DNA of 64,000 bases, taken from positions 1 to 64,000 of the forward strand of contig CAZOLJ010000017.1 in NCBI GenBank assembly GCA_964580575.1, given 5' to 3'. Shown here one piece after another: positions 24,811 through 33,503 of this stretch. The notes beneath the pieces are model-generated. The model saw only the letters and a list, made by a program, of their open reading frames with translations. It made no database searches and was not told the DNA's origin. Source of the stretch: CAVPDE01 sp964580575 (lineage in GTDB: Bacteria; Desulfobacterota; DSM-4660; Desulfatiglandales; HGW-15). Positions within the stretch are counted from its first letter, which is position 1, and each line of letters opens with the position of its first letter. The position numbers and the translations under genes are program-made.

Positions 24811-25944
24811 TCACAACCGAAGGGCCCCTCTAACGTCTTCTTCGTAGTACCTATCCATTTTCCGGACCGCTTCGAGGATCTCGCGGTCCTCTGTTTTCGG
24901 AACCTTGACCACGAGCTTGGCCATCAAATCTCCCCGTTGTTTGGTCTTGGGGTTCATGGCGCCCTTCCCTTTGAGTTTGAGCGTCTGACCGCTTTGACTT
25001 CCTGCAGGAACTTTGAGGTTGACCTCACCCTCTATGGTGGGAATCGTGATCGTGCCTCCCAGGATGGCTTCACGCACCGTAACCGGGACCTCCATAAAGA
25101 GATTGTCCTCTTCTCGCCTGAGAATGGGATGGGGCTCGATGTGGATGATGAGATAAAGATCGCCCGGCGGCCCTCCATAAAACCCGGGTTCCCCTTTCCC
25201 GGCCACCCTCACCTTGGATCCCTCTTTCACCCCTTGCGGTAGGGTGACCCGAATCGTCTCTGTTCCTGCCACCTGCCCGCTTCCGCCGCATTGGCTGCAC
25301 GGTTTTCCCACCTGGCCATGGCCTTTGCAGCGGGGACAGGCCTTGGTGAACTGCATGGGGCCTTGGGCCACATTCAGACGGCCTGATCCGCCGCACGCCG
25401 TGCAGGTGGACAGGGCGGCCTTGGGATCGTTTCCGCTCCCATTGCACGCCCCGCAGGCTACCGGTTTCTGCATCGCGAGGTTCGTCTCGAATCCCTTGAG
25501 GGCGGAGACGAGATCAATCGTCATCTCATGTTCGATATCTCTTCCTGCACCAGCCGCCGCACCGGACTCTGAACGAGCGCCGCCGAAACCAAACAGGTCA
25601 CCGAAGATGTCCTCGTACCTGTGGTAGCGACCAAAAGGCTCTTCTCCTCCCCGCGCTTGCTGCTGCTGTTGAAAAGAACTCCATTGTTTGTATTGTCTTG
25701 CCTTTTCAGCGTCAAAGCCCGTGCGGAGGCCGTCTTCTCCGAATTCGTCGTAGAGCTTTCTTTTTTCCTTACTGCCGAGGCAATCGTAGGCCTGGGATAT
25801 CTCCTTGAACTTCTGCTCCGCCTCCTTCTTGCCCGGGTTCACATCGGGGTGCCATTTGCGGGCAAGCTTCCGGTAAGCCTTCTTGATCTCTTCCCCGGAG
25901 GCCGTCTTCTTAACGCCCAGGATTTCGTAGAAGTCTTTAGCCAT
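24811..25944 (-). CDS. dnaJ: Chaperone DnaJ (type I, with zinc fingers)
   Basis: 377 residues. J domain with the HPD motif (KWHPDVNPGK), a Gly/Phe-rich linker, four zinc repeats (CGACNGSG, CTACGGSG, CPRCKGHG, CSQCGGSG) and two beta-sandwich substrate domains. It stimulates DnaK ATPase. DnaK/GrpE are not adjacent, so this is likely a second DnaJ, possibly controlled by the CbpM-like protein next door. Confidence 0.93.
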   Translation of the reverse strand: MAKDFYEILGVKKTASGEEIKKAYRKLARKWHPDVNPGKKEAEQKFKEISQAYDCLGSKEKRKLYDEFGEDGLRTGFDAEKARQYKQWSSFQQQQQARGGEEPFGRYHRYEDIFGDLFGFGGARSESGAAAGAGRDIEHEMTIDLVSALKGFETNLAMQKPVACGACNGSGNDPKAALSTCTACGGSGRLNVAQGPMQFTKACPRCKGHGQVGKPCSQCGGSGQVAGTETIRVTLPQGVKEGSKVRVAGKGEPGFYGGPPGDLYLIIHIEPHPILRREEDNLFMEVPVTVREAILGGTITIPTIEGEVNLKVPAGSQSGQTLKLKGKGAMNPKTKQRGDLMAKLVVKVPKTEDREILEAVRKMDRYYEEDVRGALRL

Positions 25945-25950
25945 TGCCCA

Positions 25951-26451
25951 TCACTCGATTCTCTTGAACTTCCCCTTTACCGCTCCGCAGACCGGGCAGT
26001 TTTCAAGAGCTTCGTCCTCAGCCACATACCCGCAGACCTGGCACACGTAATAGATCGTTTCCCGTTCAGACAGCATGTCGTTCATAGCCTTCTTGTAGAG
26101 CTCTGCGTGCCTGTCTTCCACGTCTCTCGCGTGGGAAAACGCTTTCAGAGCCGCTTCCTCTCCCTCGTCGGCCGCTTCCTTCATCAGGCTGGGATACTCA
26201 TCCACATTGGCTTTGATTTCGCTCTGAAAGGCGGCCTCCAGGTTTTCCTCAGTGCTCCCGACCTTGCCCCGCATCAGCATGAGGTAGCGCCGCGCATGGA
26301 CCGACTCCGCCTCAGATACCGCTCTGAAAAGCCTTGCAATGCCGGCATACCCTTCGGCATCCGCCTTTCGCGCAAAAGCATCGTTCCTGACCGACGCCTT
26401 GGATTCCGCGGCAAAGGCATAGGCAAGATTTCTTTGCATTTTGTTCCCCAT
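25951..26451 (-). CDS. Rubrerythrin
   Basis: 166 residues from ATG 26451, which is preceded by AGGAGG seven bases upstream. N-terminal diiron four-helix domain (ligands in FAAESKASVR, SEAESVHARRY, DVEDRHAELYKK) and a C-terminal rubredoxin domain (YYVCQVCGYVAEDEALENCP, then VCG). It reduces hydrogen peroxide with electrons from rubredoxin; a rubredoxin gene lies at 19926. It precedes dnaJ on the same strand, six bases apart. Confidence 0.93.
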   Translation of the reverse strand: MGNKMQRNLAYAFAAESKASVRNDAFARKADAEGYAGIARLFRAVSEAESVHARRYLMLMRGKVGSTEENLEAAFQSEIKANVDEYPSLMKEAADEGEEAALKAFSHARDVEDRHAELYKKAMNDMLSERETIYYVCQVCGYVAEDEALENCPVCGAVKGKFKRIE

Positions 26452-26597
26452 ATGAAGTGCCTCCTGAATGCTGGTAAATATAGGGTAGGCTGGGCTTACG
26501 GTCAAGCCGTATTGTTTTCCCTTGACATGGTCCACGGAATGCTTCTTCATAATATATGGAGGAAGTGAGGCAAGAACCAAACAAACGGAGGTCAGCC

Positions 26598-27074
26598 ATG
26601 GCAACCCTACTCAAAGTGCTGGTCGCTCTTGACGACTCTGAGAACGCCACCAGGGCCGTTGAGTACGTTTCGAAGAACTTCAGCCCGGATCACGAGGTGA
26701 CCCTTTTCAGCGTGATGCCGGACACTCAGATGCTTTGCAACATCAACAGCCCTGAGCTGACGCCTTATTTCTGGTCTCAGCGAAATGTGTTTTGTTCTCT
26801 GGAAGACAAGAAAAAAGAACTCATCCAAGCCGCGGCAGACAGGGCTAAGGATGTCCTGCTGAAAGCCGGGTTCAAGAAGGAAAAGATCTCGATCAAGGTT
26901 CAGGCCAAGAAGAAAGGAATCGCCAGGGACATTGTTGCCGAAGCGGGATCAGGGTATGACACGATCGCCATGGGCCGGAGAGGCCTCTCAGGCATCAAAG
27001 AGTTCGTGATGGGGAGCGTGTCGCAGAAAGTCCTGCACTCCGTCAAGGATGTTTCCATCGTCATTGTGAATTAG
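26598..27074 (+). CDS. Universal stress protein (UspA family)
   Basis: 158 residues from ATG 26598 with GGAGG upstream. LLKVLVALDDSENATRAVEY at the start and the ATP-binding motif GRRGLSGIKEFVMGSVSQKV at the end (G-x2-G-x9-G-S pattern), so an ATP-binding Usp. It is divergent from rubrerythrin with a 146-base promoter region between them. Confidence 0.92.
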   Translation: MATLLKVLVALDDSENATRAVEYVSKNFSPDHEVTLFSVMPDTQMLCNINSPELTPYFWSQRNVFCSLEDKKKELIQAAADRAKDVLLKAGFKKEKISIKVQAKKKGIARDIVAEAGSGYDTIAMGRRGLSGIKEFVMGSVSQKVLHSVKDVSIVIVN

Positions 27075-27156
27075 CAGATTGCTGAAAAACGCCTATCTAC
27101 CATTCGACAGGCCCATGACCCTGAGTAAAATCGAAAGGCTTCATTGCCCTCAAACT

Positions 27157-27193
27157 TCCCCTCCCTTGGCGGGAGGGGTTAGGGGAGGGGGAA
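27157..27193. repeat. CCCCTCCC...GGGAGGGG dispersed repeat
   Basis: TCCCTTGGCGGGAGGGG followed by GGGGAGGGGG, identical in kind to the units at 13955-13993 and 56617-56652. Upstream, 27100-27145 carries a degenerate piece of the TCGACAGGC-type repeat. Confidence 0.6.
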
Positions 27194-27199
27194 GGTCTT

Positions 27200-27937
27200 C
27201 TACGCAGCAGCCTCTTCCCGTTTGAGGATTCCTCCCCTGGCGCTGATCACGACTTCTTCCAGCGGGACGCTTTTTCCAGCCAACTCCATCCCGCGTTTGA
27301 CAATCTTGGGAAGAGCTGAACAGCACGGCACCTCCATGTCCAGCACCGTGACGCTCTTGATATTAGCGGATCGGAAGATGTCGGCGAACTTGTCGACATA
27401 ACCCTGCACATCGTCAAACTTGGGACAGCCGACCATCACCGCCTTTCCTCTCAAGAAATCCCTGTGAAAACTGGGATAGGCCACCGGAGCGCAGTCTGCT
27501 GCGACCAGGAGATTCGCTCCTTTCAGGAAGGGCGCTGTAGGAGGCACGAGCCTGATCTGCACAGGCCAGTGCGAAAGGGCGGATGCCTGGGGTGCCGGCT
27601 CCTCACCCAGAGGCTTTGTGATAAAAGTCTGCAGGTGTGTGGAAGGACATCCGCTGGCCATGGGAATTGCGTGCGCCGGCTCTTCCTTTTCCCTGAATGA
27701 GAGATGTGCTTCTACAGCCTTTTCGTCAAACTCTTCAGCCTCTCGCTCCTCGACGTTGAGCGCACCCTTAGGGCATTCTCTGAGGCAGGCGCCAAGACCG
27801 TCGCAGTATTTCTCCGCCACGACCCTCGCCTTCCCGTCCACGACCTCAATCGCCCCTTCCGCGCATGAAGGCACGCAGACACCGCATCCGTCGCACAACT
27901 CATCGTCTATTCTTATGATCTTGCGTTTGACTTTCAT
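27200..27937 (-). CDS. Two-cluster 4Fe-4S ferredoxin-like protein with C-terminal domain
   Basis: 245 residues. N-terminal 8Fe ferredoxin part: CDGCGVCVPSCAEGAIEV and CDGLGACLRECPKGALN. The C-terminal 150 residues contain further Cys (ASGCPSTHLQ, ADCAPVAYP, VGCPKFDD, VPCCSALP) that may bind another cluster. Proteins of this kind are frequent in sulfate reducers near Hcp. It is last in the row Hcp - HD protein - ferredoxin, 49 bases after the HD gene, and could deliver electrons to Hcp. Confidence 0.82.
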   Translation of the reverse strand: MKVKRKIIRIDDELCDGCGVCVPSCAEGAIEVVDGKARVVAEKYCDGLGACLRECPKGALNVEEREAEEFDEKAVEAHLSFREKEEPAHAIPMASGCPSTHLQTFITKPLGEEPAPQASALSHWPVQIRLVPPTAPFLKGANLLVAADCAPVAYPSFHRDFLRGKAVMVGCPKFDDVQGYVDKFADIFRSANIKSVTVLDMEVPCCSALPKIVKRGMELAGKSVPLEEVVISARGGILKREEAAA

Positions 27938-27986
27938 GGTTTTCTCCTTCTCCTCTCAACAGCTCTCGAATTCGGACCTCAGACCC

Positions 27987-28727
27987 TTAATGCGCTGCAG
28001 AACGCAGAAGAACTTCTTCCGCCAGTTTCTTTCCGCTCTCCGTCAAAAACGATTTCGCGAGTACCCTTCCTAGTTCCTGCTCTCCCATGGGGTTCTCATT
28101 GTGATTCTCTTCGAGGTTGGTCATCAAATCAGCATCGTAAAGGCACTTGAAGTTGGTGGTCTCTTCAAGCCTTGGATGATGGTGGTGCCCCACGATGTCG
28201 CACACTTCATCAATCAGTTCGGCCTTAGCCCCCAGTCTTTCCAGGATCTCCCTGGCGATAGGCGGGCCTTCTTCCTCCTGATATTGCGCTGCCGTACTTT
28301 GGTATTTCCGTTCCGCTTCCTTGATTCCAATATCGTGGAGGTAGGCAGCGGTCAGGATCACCGCGAGGTTTCCTCTTTCCTGTTTCCCAATCTTGTCCGC
28401 GTACCTCGCCACGCGGCTTGCGTGGCCGATTCGCTTGAAGTCGTTTTTGAAATAGCGTTTCATCTCGATCGCCACGCGGTCCTTGAGAAGGTCCTCCTTC
28501 TGGGCGATCAACTCGGGAGGAAGGTTCCCAATGCACTGTTCCGCATACTGACAGTAGGAGGCACACCCGAAGTCCAGGCCCGGATTCAGGAACTTGTGAC
28601 CGCACTTGCCGCAGCGCCGCATCGAGTCGTCCTTGAAGAACTCCACCTCTGCACCGCATTTCGGACACTTGGTTTCGAAAATGGCGCCCGGCTTCCATTG
28701 CTGACTGTCCTGACCAGGGCATTTCAT
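27987..28727 (-). CDS. HD-domain phosphohydrolase with N-terminal zinc ribbon
   Basis: 246 residues. Zinc ribbon CPKCGAEVEF then RRCGKCGHKF, plus a second Cys group FGCASYCQYAEQC. The HD domain starts at about residue 95: HASRVARYAD, YLHDIGI (HD), DIVGHHHHP and LYDADL. It likely cleaves a nucleotide or signalling nucleotide; the substrate is unknown. It follows hcp by 92 bases on the same strand. Confidence 0.82.
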   Translation of the reverse strand: MKCPGQDSQQWKPGAIFETKCPKCGAEVEFFKDDSMRRCGKCGHKFLNPGLDFGCASYCQYAEQCIGNLPPELIAQKEDLLKDRVAIEMKRYFKNDFKRIGHASRVARYADKIGKQERGNLAVILTAAYLHDIGIKEAERKYQSTAAQYQEEEGPPIAREILERLGAKAELIDEVCDIVGHHHHPRLEETTNFKCLYDADLMTNLEENHNENPMGEQELGRVLAKSFLTESGKKLAEEVLLRSAAH

Positions 28728-28757
28728 GTCGCCTTTCTCCTCTCACCCCCACCCCTA

Positions 28758-28780
28758 CCCTCCCCCGTCAAGGGGGAGGG
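28758..28780. repeat. CCCTCCCCC-GTCAA-GGGGGAGGG hairpin
   Basis: Perfect 9-bp stem between hcp and the HD gene, same family as 14795-14817. It could weaken transcription into the downstream genes. Confidence 0.6.
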
Positions 28781-28819
28781 ATGATGAAGGGTGTTTACTC
28801 TGTGCGCTCTGCGAGAACC

Positions 28820-30448
28820 CTATCCCAGGATGGCTTTCAGATCCGCCTCAGGGGTGCTGATCGGCATGATGTTGAAATTCTTCACCAGCACGTCCAGAAC
28901 ATTGGGCGTAATGAAAGCCGGCAGGCTGGGCCCTAACCGGATGTTCTTGATCCCGAGGTGGAGCAGGGTCAACAGAATCGCACAGGCCTTCTGCTCATAC
29001 CAGGACAGAATCATGGACAGGGGCAGTTCGTTCACACCCACGCCAAAGGCCTTGGACAGGGCCACGGCAATCTGGATCGCCGAGTAGGCGTCATTGCACT
29101 GTCCCACATCCAGGAGCCTCGGAATCCCCCCGATGTCTCCCAGGTCTTTATCGAAGAATCGGAACTTGCCGCAGGCCAGAGTCAGGACCACGGAGTCCTT
29201 GGGCACTTTTTCCACAAATTCGGTGTAGTAGTTTCTTCCGGGCTTTGCGCCGTCGCAACCGGCAACCAGGAAGAAATGCTTGATGGCGCCGCCCTTCACG
29301 GCTGCAATCACTTTGTCCGCCACGCTCATGACCGTGTTCCGGCCGAAACCGCACGTCACGGATTTACCGTTGCTGTCTGCCGTGAAGCCCGGCATTTCGA
29401 GCGCCTTCTTAATGACAGGGCTGAAGTCTTTATTGTCAACATGCTTCACTCCGGGCCAGCCGACCAATCCTGTGGTAAAGATGTGGTCCTGATAAGACCC
29501 CTGAGGTTTCTGGATACAGTTGGTGGTCATGAGGATAGCGCCGGGGAACTGGCCGAATTCCTTGATCTGGTTCTGCCAGGCTGTCCCGTAATGGCCGTAG
29601 AAGTGAGAATACTTCTTCAGCTTGGGATAAGCATGGGTGGGCAGCATTTCCCCATGGGTGTAAACATTGATGCCTTTGCCTTCAGTTTGCTTCAGGATCG
29701 CTTCCATGTCATTCAGGTCGTGGCCTGAAACCAGTATGGCCTTGCCCTTCTTGGCGCCAAGGGGCACCTTGGTGATTTCCGGATGGCCGTAAGTCTCAGT
29801 GTTGCCCGCATCGAGCAGTTCCATGGCCCGCAGGTTGGTCTCTCCGCACTTGAGGGCCAGACCGACCCAGTCGTTCAGGGTCAGGCTCTTGTTCAACATG
29901 GCGGCAAGGCCTTCATGGACATAGGCGTACACTTTGTCGTCTTCCTTGCCGAGAATCTGGGCATGATCCGCGTAAGCGCATACGCCCTTGATGCCGAAGA
30001 GCGTCGTGTGGTGGAGTGCAAGGATGTCCGGGTTGATGGTCGGGTCGGACTTGAGCCCGACGGCTTCGCCCTGCTTGACCAGCCCTTCCAGAGTCGCTTC
30101 CGGCTTGAGCGTTGCAGGACCTTCAGGGAAATCAACTTTTCCGCCCGCCGCTTTCACCTTTGCCTTGAGACCTTCTCTGAGTTGGACACAGCGTTCGATG
30201 AGAGACTTGAATCGATCAGGATCAAAGTTGACGTTCGTCAGGGTGGAGAATGCCGCCTTTACCGTGAAAACGTTGACCTCGTGATCGTTGACACCCTTCT
30301 TGCGGCCTTCCACTGCGTAGAGGGACAAACCCTTCAGCGCATAGACCAGCAGGTCCTGGAGCGCAGCCACATCCGACGGTTTCCCGCAAACACCGATCTT
30401 GGTGCAACCTTCGCCTTTTGCCGTTTGTTCACACTGATAACAAAACAT
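28820..30448 (-). CDS. hcp: Hydroxylamine reductase / hybrid cluster protein Hcp
   Basis: 542 residues. The N-terminal cysteines are spaced C-x2-C-x8-C-x5-C (FCYQCEQTAKGEGC then CG), the 4Fe-4S type found in anaerobes rather than the 2Fe-2S type of E. coli. Hybrid-cluster ligands are seen in GHDLNDMEAI, LACGKFRFFD and LDVGQCNDAY. It reduces hydroxylamine in vitro and acts as NO reductase or in nitrosative stress in vivo. An HcpR-type palindrome lies 96 bases upstream. Confidence 0.95.
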   Translation of the reverse strand: MFCYQCEQTAKGEGCTKIGVCGKPSDVAALQDLLVYALKGLSLYAVEGRKKGVNDHEVNVFTVKAAFSTLTNVNFDPDRFKSLIERCVQLREGLKAKVKAAGGKVDFPEGPATLKPEATLEGLVKQGEAVGLKSDPTINPDILALHHTTLFGIKGVCAYADHAQILGKEDDKVYAYVHEGLAAMLNKSLTLNDWVGLALKCGETNLRAMELLDAGNTETYGHPEITKVPLGAKKGKAILVSGHDLNDMEAILKQTEGKGINVYTHGEMLPTHAYPKLKKYSHFYGHYGTAWQNQIKEFGQFPGAILMTTNCIQKPQGSYQDHIFTTGLVGWPGVKHVDNKDFSPVIKKALEMPGFTADSNGKSVTCGFGRNTVMSVADKVIAAVKGGAIKHFFLVAGCDGAKPGRNYYTEFVEKVPKDSVVLTLACGKFRFFDKDLGDIGGIPRLLDVGQCNDAYSAIQIAVALSKAFGVGVNELPLSMILSWYEQKACAILLTLLHLGIKNIRLGPSLPAFITPNVLDVLVKNFNIMPISTPEADLKAILG

Positions 30449-30543
30449 GACTTTCTCCTTTCAATTAAATGTTTGGTTCAAAGTGAATCAGTGGTTTTCT
30501 TCATGGTTGAAAGGGAGTTTATCGGATGACTTCGACCTGTGCC

Positions 30544-30557
30544 TTGACTTAGGTCAA
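30544..30557 (-). promoter_or_regulatory. HcpR-type CRP/FNR palindrome upstream of hcp
   Basis: TTGACTTAGGTCAA, matching the TTGAC-N4-GTCAA pattern described for HcpR, the regulator of hcp in deltaproteobacteria and related anaerobes. It is 96 bases before the hcp start. A second copy is at 43738-43751. No HcpR gene is in the window. Confidence 0.72.
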
Positions 30558-30631
30558 TAAACCTAAGATTTTTCATTTTTTTGTTGTTTCCTTTGTCCAC
30601 CCTCTCCTGATCCCTGCCCTCTTCACGCTCT

Positions 30632-30652
30632 CCCCTCCCTCGACGGGAGGGG
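30632..30652. terminator. CCCCTCCC/GGGAGGGG hairpin after copA
   Basis: Perfect 8-bp stem with a five-base loop, 28 bases beyond the copA stop, member of the dispersed GC-rich repeat family; may end the copper operon transcript. Confidence 0.4.
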
Positions 30653-30679
30653 ACAAAGGGGAGGGCGTGGTCTTGCCGG

Positions 30680-33127
30680 CTAATCAATCCTGGCTCGGTA
30701 GAGCCTCAGACTGTTCAGGACGACGGTGATGCTGCTCAAAGCCATTGCAAAGGCCGCGAGAATCGGGTGAAGCTGTCTTAAGAAGGGAGGGAGGAATTCA
30801 AACGGAAAGAGAACACCCGCAGCCACAGGAATCAGGATCACGTTGTAGAAGAAAGCCCAGAAAAGATTCTGCCGGATCGTGCGCATCGTTGCCCGGCTCA
30901 ACTGAACGGCCCTGGGGACCCCTCGAAGACTTCCGCTCGCAAGGATGACATCTCCCGTCTCAATGGCCACGTCCGTTCCTGTGCCGATGGCCATGCCCAC
31001 ATCGGCTTGAGCCAGAGCAGGAGCGTCATTGATGCCGTCTCCCACCATCCCGACTCTTTTCCCTTGTTCCTGAAACTCTCTTATCCTTGCTGACTTGTCT
31101 TCAGGCCGGACCTCTGCAACCACCTCATCGATGTTCACTTCTGAGGCGATCGCCTCTGCGGTCCGGGAATTATCGCCTGTGAGCATCACGACTCGGATAT
31201 TCTGCCTGTGAAGAGATTCGATCGCATCCTTCGACTCGGGCTTTACCCGATCCGCGACAGCAATAAGGCCTGCGATTTTGTTTTCCACCCCAATGACCAC
31301 CACGGTCTTACCCTGGTTCTGAAGCGATGAAAGTTCTTGATCTAGTGGGCCGAGGTCCAAGCCCATCTCCAGAAACCAATCCGGCTTTCCCGCTAGAACT
31401 TCACGGCCGTCCACGGTTGCGCTCATGCCGAGGCCTCTCGAAGCTTTGAAAGACTTAGGCTCCAAGAGGGAGAGCCCGCGCATGCTCGCTTCAGCCACGA
31501 TCGACCGTCCCAGAGGATGCTCCGAACCTCTTTCCGCCGAAGCGGCCAGTCTCAGAAATTCGTTTTCGTTGGCGAAGTTTCCGTCCAGGCAAACCACATC
31601 CACCACGGCGGGTTTGCCTACAGTGATGGTTCCTGTCTTGTCCAGAACAACGGTGTCGAGCTTGGAGGCCAGTTCCAGCGCCTCACTATTTTTGAAAAGT
31701 ATGCCTCTTTCAGCGCCCTTGCCCGTTCCGGCCATAATGGCCGTGGGGGTGGCGAGCCCCAGAGCACAGGGGCACGCGATCACCAGCACAGCCACCAAAC
31801 GGATCATGGCAGGCACAAACTCTCCGACCATCATCCACCAGAGGATGAACGTCAGGAGCGCGATGCCGATCACGGAAGGGACAAAAACCGCCGCCACCCT
31901 GTCTGCCAGGGCCTGGACAGGGGCCTTGCTCCCCTGGGCTTCCTGCACCAGCCGTATGATTCTGGCGAGGGCTGTGTCCTTGCCCACTTTCTTTGCTTCA
32001 ATTCTCAGACGACCCTCACCATTGATGGCGCCTGCCGCCACAGAATCCCCGGCCTGCTTGTCCACGGGAATGGGCTCACCCGTGAGCATGGACTCATCAA
32101 CGCTGGATTCTCCGTCAAGGACTGCCCCGTCCACCGGGAAGGCTTCACCGGGACGTACAATGATTCGGTCTCCAATTCTCACCTGGGAAACGGGGATTTC
32201 CTTTTCCCGGCCGTCCACCTCGATGAAAGCCGTTTTCGGACGAAGCTTCATCAGCTTTCGAATCGCGCCGCCTGTTCTTCCCTTTGTCCTGGCCTCCAGC
32301 ATCTTGCCGAGCTTGATCAGGGTGATGATCACCGCAGAGGTCTCAAAGTAAACGTGGTGCCCGAACGCGGGAACGAGAAGTAGAGCCAAAGAGTAAATAT
32401 AGGCGACCGACGACCCCATGGCCACCAGCACATCCATGTTGGCGCTTCGGTTTCTGAGGCTCTTGAAGCCCCCGGAATAGTAATCCCACCCTGTGTAGAA
32501 CTGGACCGGTGTGGCGAGTACCAGGAAAAGCCAGTTGACCCATGGGGCGTGCGCCCAGGCACCGAGGAGCCCGAAATCCCTTCCCATGCTGAGGATGAAC
32601 AGGGGAATGGTGAAAACCAGGCCCACAGCGAATTTTGCCGTCTGATCTTTGATCTCGGCACGGCGGGCTTGAAGCTCCGCATCCTCTCCTTCCAAGGTGT
32701 CGTCAGGTCGAATGGCGCCGTACCCGGCTCTTTCTATGGCCTGAATCATCTCCTCGATGCCGGTCAGGGAAGGGATGTACTCGACGCTCGCCCTCTCCGA
32801 GGCGAAATTCACCGACGCATTCACCACGCCCGGGACTTTCTTTTTCAAGGTTCTTTCAATCGTCATGGCGCAGTTGGCACAAGTCATCCCGGTCACGGGA
32901 ATGTCCACTGTTGCCTTGGCCACCCCATATCCTGCCTCCTGGATCTTCTCGACAAGCTTCTCCACCTGGACCTGATCCGGGTCAAAGGACAGTGACGCTT
33001 GTTCCGTGGCAAAATTCACGGCTGCCGCTTTTACACCCGGAAGCTTTTTCACGGTCCTTTCAATGGCCAGGGTGCAATTGGAGCAGCTCATCCCTGTGAC
33101 GGGTATGTGGATGGTCTTGTCAGCCAT
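30680..33127 (-). CDS. copA: Copper-translocating P1B-type ATPase (CopA)
   Basis: 815 residues. Two N-terminal metal-binding domains (GMSCSNCTLA and GMTCANCAMT), six to eight membrane helices, the ACPCALGLATP ion-binding motif, DKTGTITVG phosphorylation site, SEHPLG (HP locus) and GDGINDAPAL. It exports Cu(I) from the cytoplasm. The CopZ-like gene immediately upstream on the same strand supplies the metal. Confidence 0.95.
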   Translation of the reverse strand: MADKTIHIPVTGMSCSNCTLAIERTVKKLPGVKAAAVNFATEQASLSFDPDQVQVEKLVEKIQEAGYGVAKATVDIPVTGMTCANCAMTIERTLKKKVPGVVNASVNFASERASVEYIPSLTGIEEMIQAIERAGYGAIRPDDTLEGEDAELQARRAEIKDQTAKFAVGLVFTIPLFILSMGRDFGLLGAWAHAPWVNWLFLVLATPVQFYTGWDYYSGGFKSLRNRSANMDVLVAMGSSVAYIYSLALLLVPAFGHHVYFETSAVIITLIKLGKMLEARTKGRTGGAIRKLMKLRPKTAFIEVDGREKEIPVSQVRIGDRIIVRPGEAFPVDGAVLDGESSVDESMLTGEPIPVDKQAGDSVAAGAINGEGRLRIEAKKVGKDTALARIIRLVQEAQGSKAPVQALADRVAAVFVPSVIGIALLTFILWWMMVGEFVPAMIRLVAVLVIACPCALGLATPTAIMAGTGKGAERGILFKNSEALELASKLDTVVLDKTGTITVGKPAVVDVVCLDGNFANENEFLRLAASAERGSEHPLGRSIVAEASMRGLSLLEPKSFKASRGLGMSATVDGREVLAGKPDWFLEMGLDLGPLDQELSSLQNQGKTVVVIGVENKIAGLIAVADRVKPESKDAIESLHRQNIRVVMLTGDNSRTAEAIASEVNIDEVVAEVRPEDKSARIREFQEQGKRVGMVGDGINDAPALAQADVGMAIGTGTDVAIETGDVILASGSLRGVPRAVQLSRATMRTIRQNLFWAFFYNVILIPVAAGVLFPFEFLPPFLRQLHPILAAFAMALSSITVVLNSLRLYRARID

Positions 33128-33161
33128 GCCTCAATCCAAGACTGGTAACGGTGTTTTCAAT

Positions 33162-33368
33162 CTATCCCGCAGCCGGGAAGTTGATCTCCTTGAGCGTCGA
33201 TTGGATCTTGTCCAAGGTGGCCGGTTGATTCCACTCGACCGTGATCTCCTTTTTCTGGGGGTCTCCTTCGACCTTTGAGACTCCCTTGATCTCGCCCAGC
33301 TCTCTCTTAATGGTCATGACACAGTGGCCGCAGTTGATGTTCGGTACTGAAAGTCTTTTGTTTTCCAT
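33162..33368 (-). CDS. CopZ-like heavy-metal-associated protein
   Basis: 68 residues from ATG 33368. Ferredoxin-like HMA fold with a metal-binding NINCGHCVMTIKREL motif. It probably carries Cu(I) to CopA, encoded 34 bases downstream. The CxxC is GHC rather than the canonical GMTCxxC context; other soft metals are possible. Confidence 0.85.
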   Translation of the reverse strand: MENKRLSVPNINCGHCVMTIKRELGEIKGVSKVEGDPQKKEITVEWNQPATLDKIQSTLKEINFPAAG

Positions 33369-33503
33369 AGGATTTGCTCTCCTTTCAGTTTTATTGTACA
33401 AGAAAACTTTAATAATGAATTCAGTTGGGTCAACGTGATCACTGGCTTTTACTCGACATCGTTCGATCATCGTTTTCTGATTTCTTCACCCCCTGGAGCG
33501 CTT